Assembly (NCBI GenBank): GCA_029593915.1
Contig: CP046147.1
Span: 2,961,001-3,025,000 of the forward strand
Origin: Candidatus Lucifugimonas marina
GTDB taxonomy: Bacteria; Chloroflexota; Dehalococcoidia; Lucifugimonadales; Lucifugimonadaceae
DNA: 64,000 nt
Reading direction: 5' to 3'
Shown: positions 53,977-63,358 of the stretch, one piece after another
Layout: each line of letters opens with the position of its first letter
How positions within the stretch are numbered: position 1 is the first letter of the stretch
Translations under genes and position numbers: made by a program
The notes under the pieces: model-generated
The model's input: only the letters and a program-made list of their open reading frames with translations
Databases searched by the model: none
What the model was told of the DNA's origin: nothing

Positions 53977-56900
53977 ATGCGACTAACAGGAATCAACATA
54001 GAAAATTTTGGACCGTTTGCAGGTCGTGATTTCGACGATATGTCGAACAGGCTCACGCTTTTGCACGGTCCAAACGAAGCGGGTAAATCGGCACTTCGTG
54101 CATTCTTGCGTTCGACTCTGTTCGGCTACACAACGAAAGCCGACAAGGCATCGATTCGCGAGCTATTCACGTACAAACACTTCAAGCCAGAACCCGGATC
54201 GGGACAAATCTCGTTCGTCACTTCGTCGGATACGAATTTCAACATCCACCGACGCGACGGAAAGAAGCGTGGTGAAGTCAGTATTACAGGCGACGCAAAC
54301 GGCAGCGACGATCTACTTCGTACGTTGCTCGGTGGTATCGACGCCGAGTTGTACACCAACGTTTTCTCAATCTCACTGAGCGAACTACAGGTAATTTCTT
54401 CTCTTAATTCCGACCAAATCCGAGACAAGATTTACTCGGTCGGACTCGGTCTCGCCAACGTTTCGTTAACTGATGCTCGTGCAGAACTCGATGGCGAACT
54501 GCACAAACTCCGAAGCACGACCGGTCGAGCCGGCTCGATGTCTAAGAACCAGAAAAGCCTCACAGAGCTGCGAACCAAACTTGAGGAAACTCGACGTGGC
54601 AGCGACGAGTACGCGGCTCTATCGAGCAGTCTCGAACAGCTTGTGGAGAACATCGATTCACAAACTGCCGAACTCGAAGACATGCGATCTGGCATCGAAC
54701 GTCAGAAGACGCTCGTCAATATTCGTAAGCCGTGGGATCGCAAGACTGAAATCGAACGCCAGATTTCAGAACTTCCCGAAAACGACATGATCCCTGAGGA
54801 CGGTCAGCAGCAACTCGACAATTTGGTCGAGCAAAAAACTGCCCTCCAATCTCAGATGGATGATGGCGAGCTACGCCAGCAAGAACGAAAGACTGAATCG
54901 GAATCAGTAGGCGTAGTCGAGGCGTTCCTTGATGATCAGCACGGCGAAGAAACTCGCAAGCTGCTAATGGAAACCGCGTACTACACGAAGGCTGTCACCG
55001 ATTTACCAGAAGTCGAACAAGAGCTTGAGAAAGAACAGGCCCAACTCGACCGTGATCTCGCCGAACTTGGCTGGTCAGAACAGGCCGTAAGCAAGTTCGA
55101 AACACCAATGGATCTCCAGTCGAACCTGGAATCTGCGGGTCGTGAGCTAACAGCAGCGCGTCGTACATATCAAGAAGCCGAACTTACGGTTCAAAGCCGC
55201 ACTGAAGACCGAGAGACAATGGCCGACGAAGCCATGAAATCTGCGGGCGCTCGTGATGCGCTGACTGATGTGCCAAAAGAAATTTCTGCCGATCTTGAGA
55301 AAAAACGAGATCGACTATCACGTCTACGTGCTGCAATAGCCGACGCGGGTTCGATTCGTTCTGAGATGAACGAAGCTCAGAAGAACCTATCTGACGCTCT
55401 TGCGCAGACCGAAACTGAAGACATTGGCGGTTTCGTAGGGTCAATCCTGCTGCCGATCACGGTCATCATCGTCGGTATCGCTTCGATGGCGTGGAGCTAC
55501 ATGCAAGCCGAGCTTTCTGGCGGACTCGCGGGTCTTCTGGGGCTTGTCGCGGGATTCATGCTGATCTCTCGTGCAAGGGCTGCTGGTGGATTCAAAATCA
55601 CTATCCGCAAGCCTGCCATTAGTGAAGCTAAAGACGTTGCGAACGTTCAAGTTGAAGAAATTCAAGAACGACTCGACGCGGTGAACAAAGAAATATCTGA
55701 AATTGCCGGTGAGTTCGGAATTAGCGACACTCCAAGCATTCGTGATGTCGAAGAGAAAGCTGGAGAACTCGATCGCTCGCTAGACCTTCGACGAAGATTT
55801 GAATCTGTCTCACGTGAATTCGAAACTGCAGCTTCGAGGCTCGCAACAATCGACACACGCCTGACTGAGGCACACAGCAGTCTTGCGCTCAGTGCGAACA
55901 CCCTCGCCGACGTGCAAAACCGATGGCAGTTGTTGCTCGAACGATCTGAGTTGCGCATCGATCTCGATCCTGCACAGGCAGCCAACGTGATGGCGAGCAT
56001 CCGAACCCTGAAGAGCCAGCAGCGCACGACTGCAAGCCTGCGCATGCGGGTTTCTCAAATGTCAGATACTGCTGGTGAGATCGATTTCCGACTGTCAGAA
56101 ATTCTTGAAGCAGCAGGTTTGCCTGAAGCACCTGCACAAGCGGGCACACAGGCACTCGAAGATTTGGCGATGCGCCTCAAAGCACATGACGAGGCTGTTG
56201 TTCGACAGTCGCAGATCGCTGCTGAAATGGAAAACTGGACTGCTGAGTTTGAAACTCTCGAAACTCGAATGTCAGAGCTCGACGCCAAAATTGGTTCCCT
56301 CTTAGAAAAGGGCGAAACCTACGATCATGAAGAGTTCAAGGCAACAGCCATTCAGGTGCAGGAACGACGCGAGCTAGAGCGTAAGCTCTCTGAGCTTTTG
56401 GAGAACACGCCTCTTCTGAGCAATGATGATGGACAGTCGTACCGAGACGACCTGATTGCCACTCCGCACGAAGAAGCCGTTGCACGCCTTCAGCAACTCG
56501 AAGATGAAGAGAAACGATTACGTTCGGTTGTAGATGGTTTGCACGTAGAACAGGGCAACCTACTTCGACAGCGAAGCGAATTTGAAAAATCTGGTCAAGC
56601 TCTCGAACTTCACTCGAAGATCAACATGCTTGAAGAGAAGATCGCTCGAGACGCCCAGCGTTGGGCGGTGCTCACAATCGCCCGAGACGTATTCGAACGA
56701 ACACGCGAAGAATTCCAGCAGGAACGACAGCCAGCGCTAATACGTTCAGCTTCCAAGTACCTGTCAGATCTCACGCTGGGACGCTACACAAGCGTCAGAG
56801 CCGTGATCGGCGAGAAAGACCAAGACCTCGAAGTAGTCGAGGGCGAGGGTCACACCAAGCGTGCCAACGAGCTAAGTCGCGGTACTGCCGAGCAACTATT

Positions 56901-57198
56901 CCTCGCAATGCGATTCGCGCTGATCGAGGAATACGCCAAGAACGCAGAGCCTATGCCCGTCGTGCTCGACGATATCCTCGTGAACTTCGACCCAGAGCGT
57001 GCAAAGGCAGCCTGCAAGGTCATCATGGACCTCTCGGAGCGATTCCAGGTCATCTTCCTTACCTGCCACCCCGAAACTGAAGCAATGTTCAAGTCTGTAG
57101 CACCTACCGGCAAGAAAGCTCGGGCCGAGGCCATGAGCGTTGTTGAGCTAACAAGCAGTGCGGCCGCCGAACGACTTACGCTCGTTGAACCGGCGTAG
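53977..57198 (+). CDS. YhaN/SbcC-like SMC-type ATPase
   Basis: 1073 residues. N-terminal Walker A LLHGPNEAGKSALRAF (about 29-44) with FG-x-F-binding N-terminus; very long coiled coils on either side of a hydrophobic segment at about 488-530 (SILLPITVIIVGIASMAW ... GLLGLVAGFMLI), a feature of YhaN rather than SbcC; C-terminal signature LSRGTAEQLFLAMRFAL and Walker B PVVLDDILVNFD. Works with the upstream nuclease in DNA end repair. The transmembrane-like hinge suggests membrane-proximal localisation. Confidence 0.92.
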   Translation: MRLTGINIENFGPFAGRDFDDMSNRLTLLHGPNEAGKSALRAFLRSTLFGYTTKADKASIRELFTYKHFKPEPGSGQISFVTSSDTNFNIHRRDGKKRGEVSITGDANGSDDLLRTLLGGIDAELYTNVFSISLSELQVISSLNSDQIRDKIYSVGLGLANVSLTDARAELDGELHKLRSTTGRAGSMSKNQKSLTELRTKLEETRRGSDEYAALSSSLEQLVENIDSQTAELEDMRSGIERQKTLVNIRKPWDRKTEIERQISELPENDMIPEDGQQQLDNLVEQKTALQSQMDDGELRQQERKTESESVGVVEAFLDDQHGEETRKLLMETAYYTKAVTDLPEVEQELEKEQAQLDRDLAELGWSEQAVSKFETPMDLQSNLESAGRELTAARRTYQEAELTVQSRTEDRETMADEAMKSAGARDALTDVPKEISADLEKKRDRLSRLRAAIADAGSIRSEMNEAQKNLSDALAQTETEDIGGFVGSILLPITVIIVGIASMAWSYMQAELSGGLAGLLGLVAGFMLISRARAAGGFKITIRKPAISEAKDVANVQVEEIQERLDAVNKEISEIAGEFGISDTPSIRDVEEKAGELDRSLDLRRRFESVSREFETAASRLATIDTRLTEAHSSLALSANTLADVQNRWQLLLERSELRIDLDPAQAANVMASIRTLKSQQRTTASLRMRVSQMSDTAGEIDFRLSEILEAAGLPEAPAQAGTQALEDLAMRLKAHDEAVVRQSQIAAEMENWTAEFETLETRMSELDAKIGSLLEKGETYDHEEFKATAIQVQERRELERKLSELLENTPLLSNDDGQSYRDDLIATPHEEAVARLQQLEDEEKRLRSVVDGLHVEQGNLLRQRSEFEKSGQALELHSKINMLEEKIARDAQRWAVLTIARDVFERTREEFQQERQPALIRSASKYLSDLTLGRYTSVRAVIGEKDQDLEVVEGEGHTKRANELSRGTAEQLFLAMRFALIEEYAKNAEPMPVVLDDILVNFDPERAKAACKVIMDLSERFQVIFLTCHPETEAMFKSVAPTGKKARAEAMSVVELTSSAAAERLTLVEPA

Positions 57199-57204
57199 CT
57201 CACC

Positions 57205-57753
57205 ATGCTGCGTCGAGACATCCAACTGCTCGATGTCGAGATCGTCACCGAGCGGCTGATTTTGCGTCCTATCGACCTCATCGATCTTGAGCCTATAGCT
57301 CGCGAATTCGACGAAGAGATCACAAGGTACATGTATCCGCCGCCCGCACGGTCTGCGATGGACGTCGCACCATTTATAGCTAACTCGATTGAAGGACTGA
57401 GCAACAACACGAACCTTCAACTCGTGGCGAATCTCGCAGAAAATTCCGAGCAATTCGTTGGGTGTCTTGGTCTGCACCGCGTTAACACCCCCACTCCAGA
57501 GCTAGGCGTTTGGATAGCAAAAGGTTTCCATCGGCAAGGACTCGGACTGGAAGCAATCGAAGCTTTGTGTGGCTGGGCTGCCGACGAAATCGAATGCGAT
57601 TATTTGCGGTATACGGTCGACCGAGAAAACCTGCCAAGCCGCAGAATTCCTGAAAATCTCGGCGGCGAAATAGAAGACGAATATGACCGGATTACGCCCG
57701 ACGGCAGGACGTTAAATATCGTCGAATATCGGATCTATCCAGAGACGATTTAG
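57205..57753 (+). CDS. GNAT-family N-acetyltransferase (RimJ/RimL-like)
   Basis: 182 residues. TERLILRPIDLIDLEPIA N-terminus and acetyl-CoA loop (GVWIAKGFHRQGLGLEAIEAL) are typical of ribosomal-protein/amino-acid acetyltransferases; NLPSRRIPENLGGEIE ends the fold. Follows the YhaN gene by 6 bp, maybe by chance. Cytosolic. Confidence 0.85.
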   Translation: MLRRDIQLLDVEIVTERLILRPIDLIDLEPIAREFDEEITRYMYPPPARSAMDVAPFIANSIEGLSNNTNLQLVANLAENSEQFVGCLGLHRVNTPTPELGVWIAKGFHRQGLGLEAIEALCGWAADEIECDYLRYTVDRENLPSRRIPENLGGEIEDEYDRITPDGRTLNIVEYRIYPETI

Positions 57754-57787
57754 GCGTCAAATTTCTGAGCAATTTTCAGGCTCAAAA

Positions 57788-58528
57788 TTACGCTTCGTCG
57801 GCCGCTCCATCGCGGTCGCCAGGGGTGACAGAAAGCCCCTCATATAGCCGGGTCATTCCCTCAAGCCATTTGGCCTGCACAGCGGGATCCCAAGCCGGGT
57901 CGAAGTCCGGATATTTTGCAAGAATTCTGTCGGCCAATTCGAGCTTCACGGAGCCAGCCGGAGCAGTAGATTCCGGCGGTGTTGAGACGACCGTTTTCTC
58001 GGCTACTACCGGTGCCGCAGGAGCCACCCGCTGGCGAGCTGGAGCCGACATTGTTCGGCTCTTACTTGCGCCGTGACGCCCCACTAGAATCCTCTTTGAA
58101 AGCTCGATTCCCGCGGCCTGAGCAGCCCTAATAAAGAACGCCTCACATTTCGTGAGCACACCCTCTTTTGTGCCGAACGACCGGAACGCCTCATGGAACT
58201 GACCCTTGCTCGCCCGGGCCAAATCAAGCTCGAACACGGGCACGTAAAAACGCTCAAGAATTCGCCTGAGCAGGGCCCGCCTGTCGTCGCCTTCCGCATG
58301 GACCAGATCTTCCAATTCGTGTGAAGGATGCCCCTCGGCGTCGACAAGGGTAAGCACCTTCAAAGCAGTCATTAATTGGGTCCCAGAGCTACCTGAGAAC
58401 CTCGGACCCCAAACTGTTTTGTCGATACGTCCTGGAATGCCCTCGTCTAGAAGGAATTCCAAAAAAGTTTGGAATGTCCGGTAAGGGACATATGGGGGAA
58501 CTGTGGATGTTTGATCTTGAGTGGTCAT
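57788..58528 (-). CDS. DUF5343-like protein
   Basis: 246 residues from ATG 58528, chosen because the N-terminal family motif (VPPYVPYRTFQTFLEFLLDEGIPGRID) starts just after; the longer frame to 58597 extends into the regulatory array. About 150 residues of helical domain, then a Pro/Ala/Ser-rich linker and a C-terminal helix (ADRILAKYPDFDPAWDPAVQAKWLEGM). Family function unknown. Divergent from the ParB-like gene with which it shares the ATTCCAAA repeat array. Confidence 0.72.
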   Translation of the reverse strand: MTTQDQTSTVPPYVPYRTFQTFLEFLLDEGIPGRIDKTVWGPRFSGSSGTQLMTALKVLTLVDAEGHPSHELEDLVHAEGDDRRALLRRILERFYVPVFELDLARASKGQFHEAFRSFGTKEGVLTKCEAFFIRAAQAAGIELSKRILVGRHGASKSRTMSAPARQRVAPAAPVVAEKTVVSTPPESTAPAGSVKLELADRILAKYPDFDPAWDPAVQAKWLEGMTRLYEGLSVTPGDRDGAADEA

Positions 58529-58684
58529 TTGAACTGGGAAACGGTCATTCCAAGCCGGTGCACTGCTCACACTATCTCCCAGCAATTCCAAAGTCAAATG
58601 TTATTTGGAATGCCGATTTCCCGGCGGGGACAGTTTATGAAACTACTTTTTGGAACGCGGAGAATACTCACATCGATTTGGAAT
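58456..58684. promoter_or_regulatory. Array of ATTCCAAA / TTTGGAAT sites between divergent genes
   Basis: Two inverted-repeat pairs, ATTCCAAA-4nt-TTTGGAAT (58456-58475) and ATTCCAAA-11nt-TTTGGAAT (58585-58611), plus single copies CATTCCAA (58546-58553), TTTGGAAC (58649-58656) and TTTGGAAT (58677-58684). They lie between (and partly within the 5' end of) the DUF5343-like gene and the ParB-like gene. Likely binding sites of the ParB-like protein or a self-regulator. Confidence 0.65.
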
Positions 58685-58768
58685 GCGATGTGTAGTTAGT
58701 TTAGTTGCTACTGCTCATTCCGATTCCATAGGCATGTGAATTCGAATCCCGGCAAGCACCGGGAATAT

Positions 58769-59689
58769 ATGAGGAAAAGCAAGTTGAAGATTCCGATAGA
58801 TCAGATCTTTCCGGACCCAGATCTACCTCGCTCAAAACGAGCAAACGGTCGTCGTGAAAACACGCGTTCTGTGCGCTCGAAGCGAGATCCGGTTGTTCTA
58901 TCTACGGACAACGGGTACCTCCTTTTAGCGGGCGAGCGAAAGCTGACAGCCGCTAAAGAAGCTGGCGAAACAGCGGTCGAATGTACCGTCAAAGAAGAGG
59001 TCACTCCGCAGGAGCGTTGGGAGCTTTCTCTCGCCGAGCAGTACCACTCTTCTCTTGTGCCAGCGATGGAGCTAGGGCGCGCTTTCATGGAGTACCGAGA
59101 CAGCCATGAAGTGACCCAGCAAGAGCTCGCTCGCAGGACCGGAATTACACCTGGAACCATCCACCATTACGAGAGCTTAATTCGCACGCTCGACCCGGCT
59201 TTGGGTGAGAAAGTAAACAGTGGAGAACTGACCTTTAAAGAGGCACGTTCTATCGCCGATATTGAGGACCATGTGCGGCAGCGAGAAATCGCTCAGCCGT
59301 TCATCGACGGACGCCTTTCCAGCGTCCATGTGGAGCGCATTGTGGGACGCGCGAAAACGTCTGCAACTTTGTCGATAGAGGACATTATCGAAGAGGTTGT
59401 AAATGGTAAGCGAGCACCCGAGCGAGAGCCGGAACCAGCACCAGTTATTCAGCCTGCAATTCCGGTTGAAGCCGACACAGCTTTGATCGAAAACGCCGTC
59501 CTGAAAATCGCCGGTGAGCTCGACGCAATGCAGCTGCAGGTTATTCCGGAATATCGACGACTGAAGCTCATCAGCAGTCTTCGAATTCTCGACAGCCGAC
59601 TTAAGTCAGCACTCTCAAACCTAAACGGAGGTGTCGCAGGAGCGCAGCCTGTTCCAAAGCAGTACGCGCCAAGCAAAGTTCCGGTTTAG
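58769..59689 (+). CDS. ParB/Spo0J-like DNA-binding protein
   Basis: 306 residues from ATG 58769 (GTG 58736 is in frame but is followed by a CCCGG/CCGGG hairpin). ParB N-terminal nuclease-like fold: IPIDQIFPDPDLPRS, VVLSTDNGYLLLAGERKLTAAKEAG; then HTH VTQQELARRTGITPGTIHHYESLIRTL. C-terminal linker and helical dimer region (AVLKIAGELDAMQLQVIPEYRRLKL). No parA partner. May act as a repressor or nucleoid-type factor on the adjacent array, or derive from a mobile element. Confidence 0.8.
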   Translation: MRKSKLKIPIDQIFPDPDLPRSKRANGRRENTRSVRSKRDPVVLSTDNGYLLLAGERKLTAAKEAGETAVECTVKEEVTPQERWELSLAEQYHSSLVPAMELGRAFMEYRDSHEVTQQELARRTGITPGTIHHYESLIRTLDPALGEKVNSGELTFKEARSIADIEDHVRQREIAQPFIDGRLSSVHVERIVGRAKTSATLSIEDIIEEVVNGKRAPEREPEPAPVIQPAIPVEADTALIENAVLKIAGELDAMQLQVIPEYRRLKLISSLRILDSRLKSALSNLNGGVAGAQPVPKQYAPSKVPV

Positions 59690-59712
59690 ACACCTGGAGA
59701 AAAGATTTGGAG

Positions 59713-59734
59713 CGCCCAACTAACGAAGGGCGCG
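59713..59734 (+). terminator. Stem-loop after the ParB-like gene
   Basis: GCGCCC-10nt-GGGCGC, 23 bp after the stop; no T-tract. Confidence 0.5.
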
Positions 59735-59804
59735 AGACATCCAGATCGGTGTGCCACTCGCACAAAAAACTGAATATCGCGTAGAGACAACTAGATGAAA
59801 CGCT

Positions 59805-59921
59805 GAGGTTTGTGCGGACACACAAACCTCACGCCGCCGACATACTTCATGGGCTCTGAAGTTGCTGGCATAGTCTCCGCTGCGAGCCCATGTGCCCCTC
59901 CAATTACGCCTCCGGAGGGGC
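59805..59921 (+). ncRNA. Candidate structured RNA with three stacked stem-loops
   Basis: In a 560-bp gap without credible genes, three perfect hairpins follow one another: GAGGTTTGTG/CACAAACCTC (59805-59830), CATGGGCTC/GAGCCCATG (59848-59892, 27-nt loop) and GCCCCTCC/GGAGGGGC (59894-59921), the last followed by a T-rich stretch like a terminator. Small frames on either strand here look like chance. Strand is inferred from the terminator-like end. The remainder of the gap (60084-60213) holds two copies of an interspersed repeat. Confidence 0.45.
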
Positions 59922-60083
59922 GCATTTCTTTAAGAGACATCGTAAAACTTACGGGCTTGGTTACTGACCGTAACACCTTTGGAGACTCGCGAGAACCCCC
60001 CGGCTACATCTGAGGAGCTTCACGAGTTTTATCCGGTAACGGATGATTTTCCAGATTGCCGCAGCGATGGTGACGAGCAAATT

Positions 60084-60213
60084 GTCATTCTTAACTTGAT
60101 TCAGAATCGCTTACAAATGTCTAATACGTCGTTGGTGTTGTGATCATACAAATAGGTGCTACGCAAGCACAATCGCTCCCATCGCCAATCATTCTGAATC
60201 AAGTCCAGAATGA
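60084..60213. repeat. Two TCATTCTGAA-type palindromic repeats
   Basis: GTCATTCTTAAC...TTCAGAATC (60084-60108) and TCATTCTG-9nt-CAGAATGA (60189-60213). The same core occurs after groEL (48868-48888). Confidence 0.5.
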
Positions 60214-60250
60214 CAGCGAGAGAGATTCTTCACTTAACGCTGGACCATCG

Positions 60251-61090
60251 CTAGAGACCCAAAATGCCCGCAGCGTTGTCGTGCAGAATCAGTGGTCGAG
60301 CTTCGTCGCGAATATCCAGCTCGTCGAACTGCTCCATCCAAGTCACCGGCGAAATGTACGGGTAATCAGATCCGAACAAAACCTTCTTGCGCAGGCGACC
60401 TCCCGCCTCTGCCATTAGTTCCTTCGGTATGTATTTAGGCGCCCATCCTGAAAGATCGATGAAAACATTTGGCTTGTGCAATGTAATAGCAATTTGCTCC
60501 TGAATCCACGGCCAAGCAGGGTGAGCCATGATGATCGTCAATCCAGGATGTCGGGCAGCAAGCGAATCAAAACCGGGGATAGGTCGCGAATAAGCCAACT
60601 CGAATCCACCACCACCGGGAGTGTTTGCACCCGCAGCTGCGTAACCCGAATGCATTAGCACCGGAATACCCAATTCTTCGGCCTTCGCAAAAAGCGGAGT
60701 AAATTCAGGATCGTCAGGAAAGAACGCCTGGTGAATCGGGTGAAGCTTTAACCCTTTCAGCCCCAATTCGGTAACCGCTCGCTCCAGCTCCTCAACAGCG
60801 GCCTGTCCCTTACGAGGATCAACCGACGCAAATCCGAGCAGAACGTCAGGATGCGCTGCGACGGTCTCTGCGACGTAGTCGTTCGGATCAGGCAAGTCGC
60901 CCGTCTCTGTCTCTGCGTCAACTGAGAAGATCACTGCCATCGTGTCGATAGCCCGGTAAGTTTCCACCATCTTCGCAACATCATCTGGCTCATCGTTCAT
61001 ACGGAACATACGACGTAACCCAGGCTCGATGCCGTATTCAGGGATTCCCGGCATCCGAGGGATGTGTGCGTGAATATCGATGGCTTTCAT
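60251..61090 (-). CDS. Amidohydrolase (ACMSD-like TIM-barrel)
   Basis: 279 residues. Metal ligands: IDIHAHIP (His-x-His) at the N-terminus, His in LMHSGYAA and in IMAHPAWPW, and Asp in LFGSDYPYIS. This is the amidohydrolase_2 family that hydrolyses or decarboxylates small ring compounds. Cytosolic. It ends only ~35 bp from the repeat-containing gap. Confidence 0.88.
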   Translation of the reverse strand: MKAIDIHAHIPRMPGIPEYGIEPGLRRMFRMNDEPDDVAKMVETYRAIDTMAVIFSVDAETETGDLPDPNDYVAETVAAHPDVLLGFASVDPRKGQAAVEELERAVTELGLKGLKLHPIHQAFFPDDPEFTPLFAKAEELGIPVLMHSGYAAAGANTPGGGGFELAYSRPIPGFDSLAARHPGLTIIMAHPAWPWIQEQIAITLHKPNVFIDLSGWAPKYIPKELMAEAGGRLRKKVLFGSDYPYISPVTWMEQFDELDIRDEARPLILHDNAAGILGL

Positions 61091-61330
61091 TAGGTAGTCC
61101 TACTTTACGAAATATTAATGTGGCTACGAGACAATCCAAATTGAGTTCGCTAAGAGTACGTTGTTTTGGCAATTCAACGGCTCAACTTCCGCTACATTCA
61201 GCACTCGAGTCTTGCCCATTCGAGATACTGCTGTCTAGAAACTGTTATCGTTTGCTCGACCAAGATGGCGCAAGCCTGGCGCCCTAAGTGCAAACACTGT
61301 CGATACGACGATACGAGGTCGATTGTTCTT

Positions 61331-62020
61331 TTGGAAATAGTTATTTGCGACGATGATCCTAACCAGCGCGATTATATTCGCGTCTGCTTCGAGATTTCGG
61401 CTACTAACAATCATTTTTCCGAGTTCGAACTTGGTTCCGACGCGCTCGACTATCTCAAACAAAACTCCACTGACCTAATTTTCCTTGATATGGGGTTGCC
61501 CGATATCTCGGGAATCGAAGTTCTGAAGCAGCTGCGAACGTATACAGACGCGCCAGTAATAGTGGTCAGCGGAAACGACACAACAGAGTCAGTAGCGCAG
61601 GCTCTGACTATTGGCGCCGACGATTACGTGACCAAACCTTTCGAACCGATCGAACTTATGGCGAGAGTCGAAGCCGTTATACGCAGATCATCCGATCAAA
61701 GAGTAGAGCGCTCGGTTTTTTCTATGGACAGAATTGTGCTCGATTTCAGCCGACGTCAGGCCACTGTCGACGGAGAAAACGTCGAACTCAATCTCACAGA
61801 ATGGGACGTACTCAAGGCGTTACTGCACGAAGCAGGAGGAGTCGTCGAATACCAGGATCTAAAGGAACTGGCTTGGGGCACGAGCGAAGTTTCAGATGCG
61901 GCTGTCCACATGGCAATTCGCCGACTCCGCCAAAAACTCAATGAAGAGCCTTCCGATCAAGAAAGTGAAGGGCTAATAAGAGCTCACCGCGGAATCGGAT
62001 ATTCGATCAATATCCAGTAG
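61331..62020 (+). CDS. OmpR-family response regulator
   Basis: 229 residues from TTG 61331, where the receiver begins (EIVICDDDPNQ); ATG 61265 is an in-frame alternative that would add 22 non-conserved residues. Receiver: Asp in LIFLDMGLPDISG, Lys in YVTKPFEP. Winged helix: NLTEWDVLKALLHEAGGVVEYQDL ... VHMAIRRLRQKLNE ... IRAHRGIGYSI. No kinase adjacent in the window. Confidence 0.83.
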   Translation: MEIVICDDDPNQRDYIRVCFEISATNNHFSEFELGSDALDYLKQNSTDLIFLDMGLPDISGIEVLKQLRTYTDAPVIVVSGNDTTESVAQALTIGADDYVTKPFEPIELMARVEAVIRRSSDQRVERSVFSMDRIVLDFSRRQATVDGENVELNLTEWDVLKALLHEAGGVVEYQDLKELAWGTSEVSDAAVHMAIRRLRQKLNEEPSDQESEGLIRAHRGIGYSINIQ

Positions 62021-62073
62021 ATCAACCCTGAAGATCAGCGTTTGTCAGTTCACTGTCGATTCGAACCTAAGCG

Positions 62074-63354
62074 CTAAACCTTCGCCTTCATCGGCAAGAT
62101 CAGCGACAGCGCTGCACCTACAGCAGCGATTATTCCTGCGAAGATAATTACTCCGTGGAACCCGTTCTCCTGATTTATAAATCCGGCGGCTATGGGTGTA
62201 AGTGAGCCGATAACTGCTCCACCAGAGAACATCAACGCGGTTCCCGATCCCTCTGATCCCTTGTCGATCATATCCATCGCAGCAGCGTTGATGATCGGCA
62301 TCACAGAGAAGAAGAAAAGGCCCAAAATCGCGATAAGAGCGGTCATCGCAAATCCTGAATCGAACTGCAGGAACAGGAATATCAATACGGTCATCGAAGT
62401 CATCGCAAACGAAATGACAGGCCGACGACCAATACGATCTGAAAGATTACCCATGATCGGTGTCGAGATTATTCCGGCCATCGTTATAAGCGCAACGTGC
62501 ACGCCAACGAAGGTATCCGAGTAGTCGAGCTCCTCACGCATGTATATAACGAGGAACACCTGGAACGAATTGTGAATCGCTCCTCTTAACGCCCCCAGCA
62601 ATGCCATGCCGAGCACGCCCGGATTGGTTAGCAGCTTCTTAGCTGAACCAAAATACTCTCGAAGGCTTACATCGCCTGTCGATTCCGCTCCAGCTGTTTT
62701 GAACTTCGCAATTACCGCGAAACCGGTCATAAACATCGGGATCGAAATAATCACTGCCAGCCATCGCCAGTCGATTCCGCTGAACACCACCCACGATCCA
62801 ATGGTTCCGGCTAGAAGAAACCCGATTATCAAAGGCGATGTCGTATTTCCGATCTGCGCACCTGTTAGGTGGGCAGCCATCGCGAAACCTCGCCGCTCCG
62901 GATATCTAGCGGCGAGCGTCCCGAATGCGGGAGCATGCCAGAGGGAAGTTCCAAATCCGACGATCACAACTCCGATCAGGAGCGCCCAATAAACAGGCGA
63001 GACTCCGATGATGATGTAGCCGGTTCCGACCATGAGCATCGACGCGAGAAGAATCCAAGCAATCTTCTTGCGGAACATGTCGGTGAGAATGCCAGCAGGA
63101 ATATTTGCTAACCCAGACGAAATCGACTGTGCCGATGACATTCCACCAATCGCCACGTCACCAAGCCCGAGTGTCGCTCGAATGCTCGGGATCATCACCA
63201 ACAAGGCACCCTGCCCGAAGTGCTTTATCCCGTGACCAGCTGAGAGGCCGTACATCAGCCCCAGACCAGAGGTTTTTACAGGAGCGCTCTCCGAGCTCTC
63301 GACTGTAGCTGAGATGTCTTCGGACGGATTACTGGAGCGGGCGGAGTCGCTCAT
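62074..63354 (-). CDS. Major facilitator superfamily transporter
   Basis: 426 residues, about 12 TM helices in two halves with a cytosolic loop (AVIAKFKTAGAESTGDVSLREYFGSAKKLL) and the A-like motif GNLSDRIGRRPVI near residue 295. N-terminal 35 residues are hydrophilic. Substrate unknown. On the message, a strong hairpin with the Shine-Dalgarno sequence in its 3' arm precedes the start (see regulatory feature). Confidence 0.87.
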   Translation of the reverse strand: MSDSARSSNPSEDISATVESSESAPVKTSGLGLMYGLSAGHGIKHFGQGALLVMIPSIRATLGLGDVAIGGMSSAQSISSGLANIPAGILTDMFRKKIAWILLASMLMVGTGYIIIGVSPVYWALLIGVVIVGFGTSLWHAPAFGTLAARYPERRGFAMAAHLTGAQIGNTTSPLIIGFLLAGTIGSWVVFSGIDWRWLAVIISIPMFMTGFAVIAKFKTAGAESTGDVSLREYFGSAKKLLTNPGVLGMALLGALRGAIHNSFQVFLVIYMREELDYSDTFVGVHVALITMAGIISTPIMGNLSDRIGRRPVISFAMTSMTVLIFLFLQFDSGFAMTALIAILGLFFFSVMPIINAAAMDMIDKGSEGSGTALMFSGGAVIGSLTPIAAGFINQENGFHGVIIFAGIIAAVGAALSLILPMKAKV

Positions 63355-63358
63355 TATT

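Noticed and set aside
58469-58699. Small + strand frames overlapping the ATTCCAAA array
   Set aside because: Composition follows the repeats; no family or ribosome site.
58736-58768. T-loop-like TTCGAATCCC resembling the 3' end of a tRNA (possible att site)
   Set aside because: The 5' strand of a T-stem and an acceptor stem are missing; it is part of a CCCGG/CCGGG hairpin before the ParB-like start.
59810-60013. Open frame on the + strand (and one on the minus strand) in the gap after the ParB-like gene
   Set aside because: Biased composition, no ribosome site, overlaps the three stem-loops; treated as chance.
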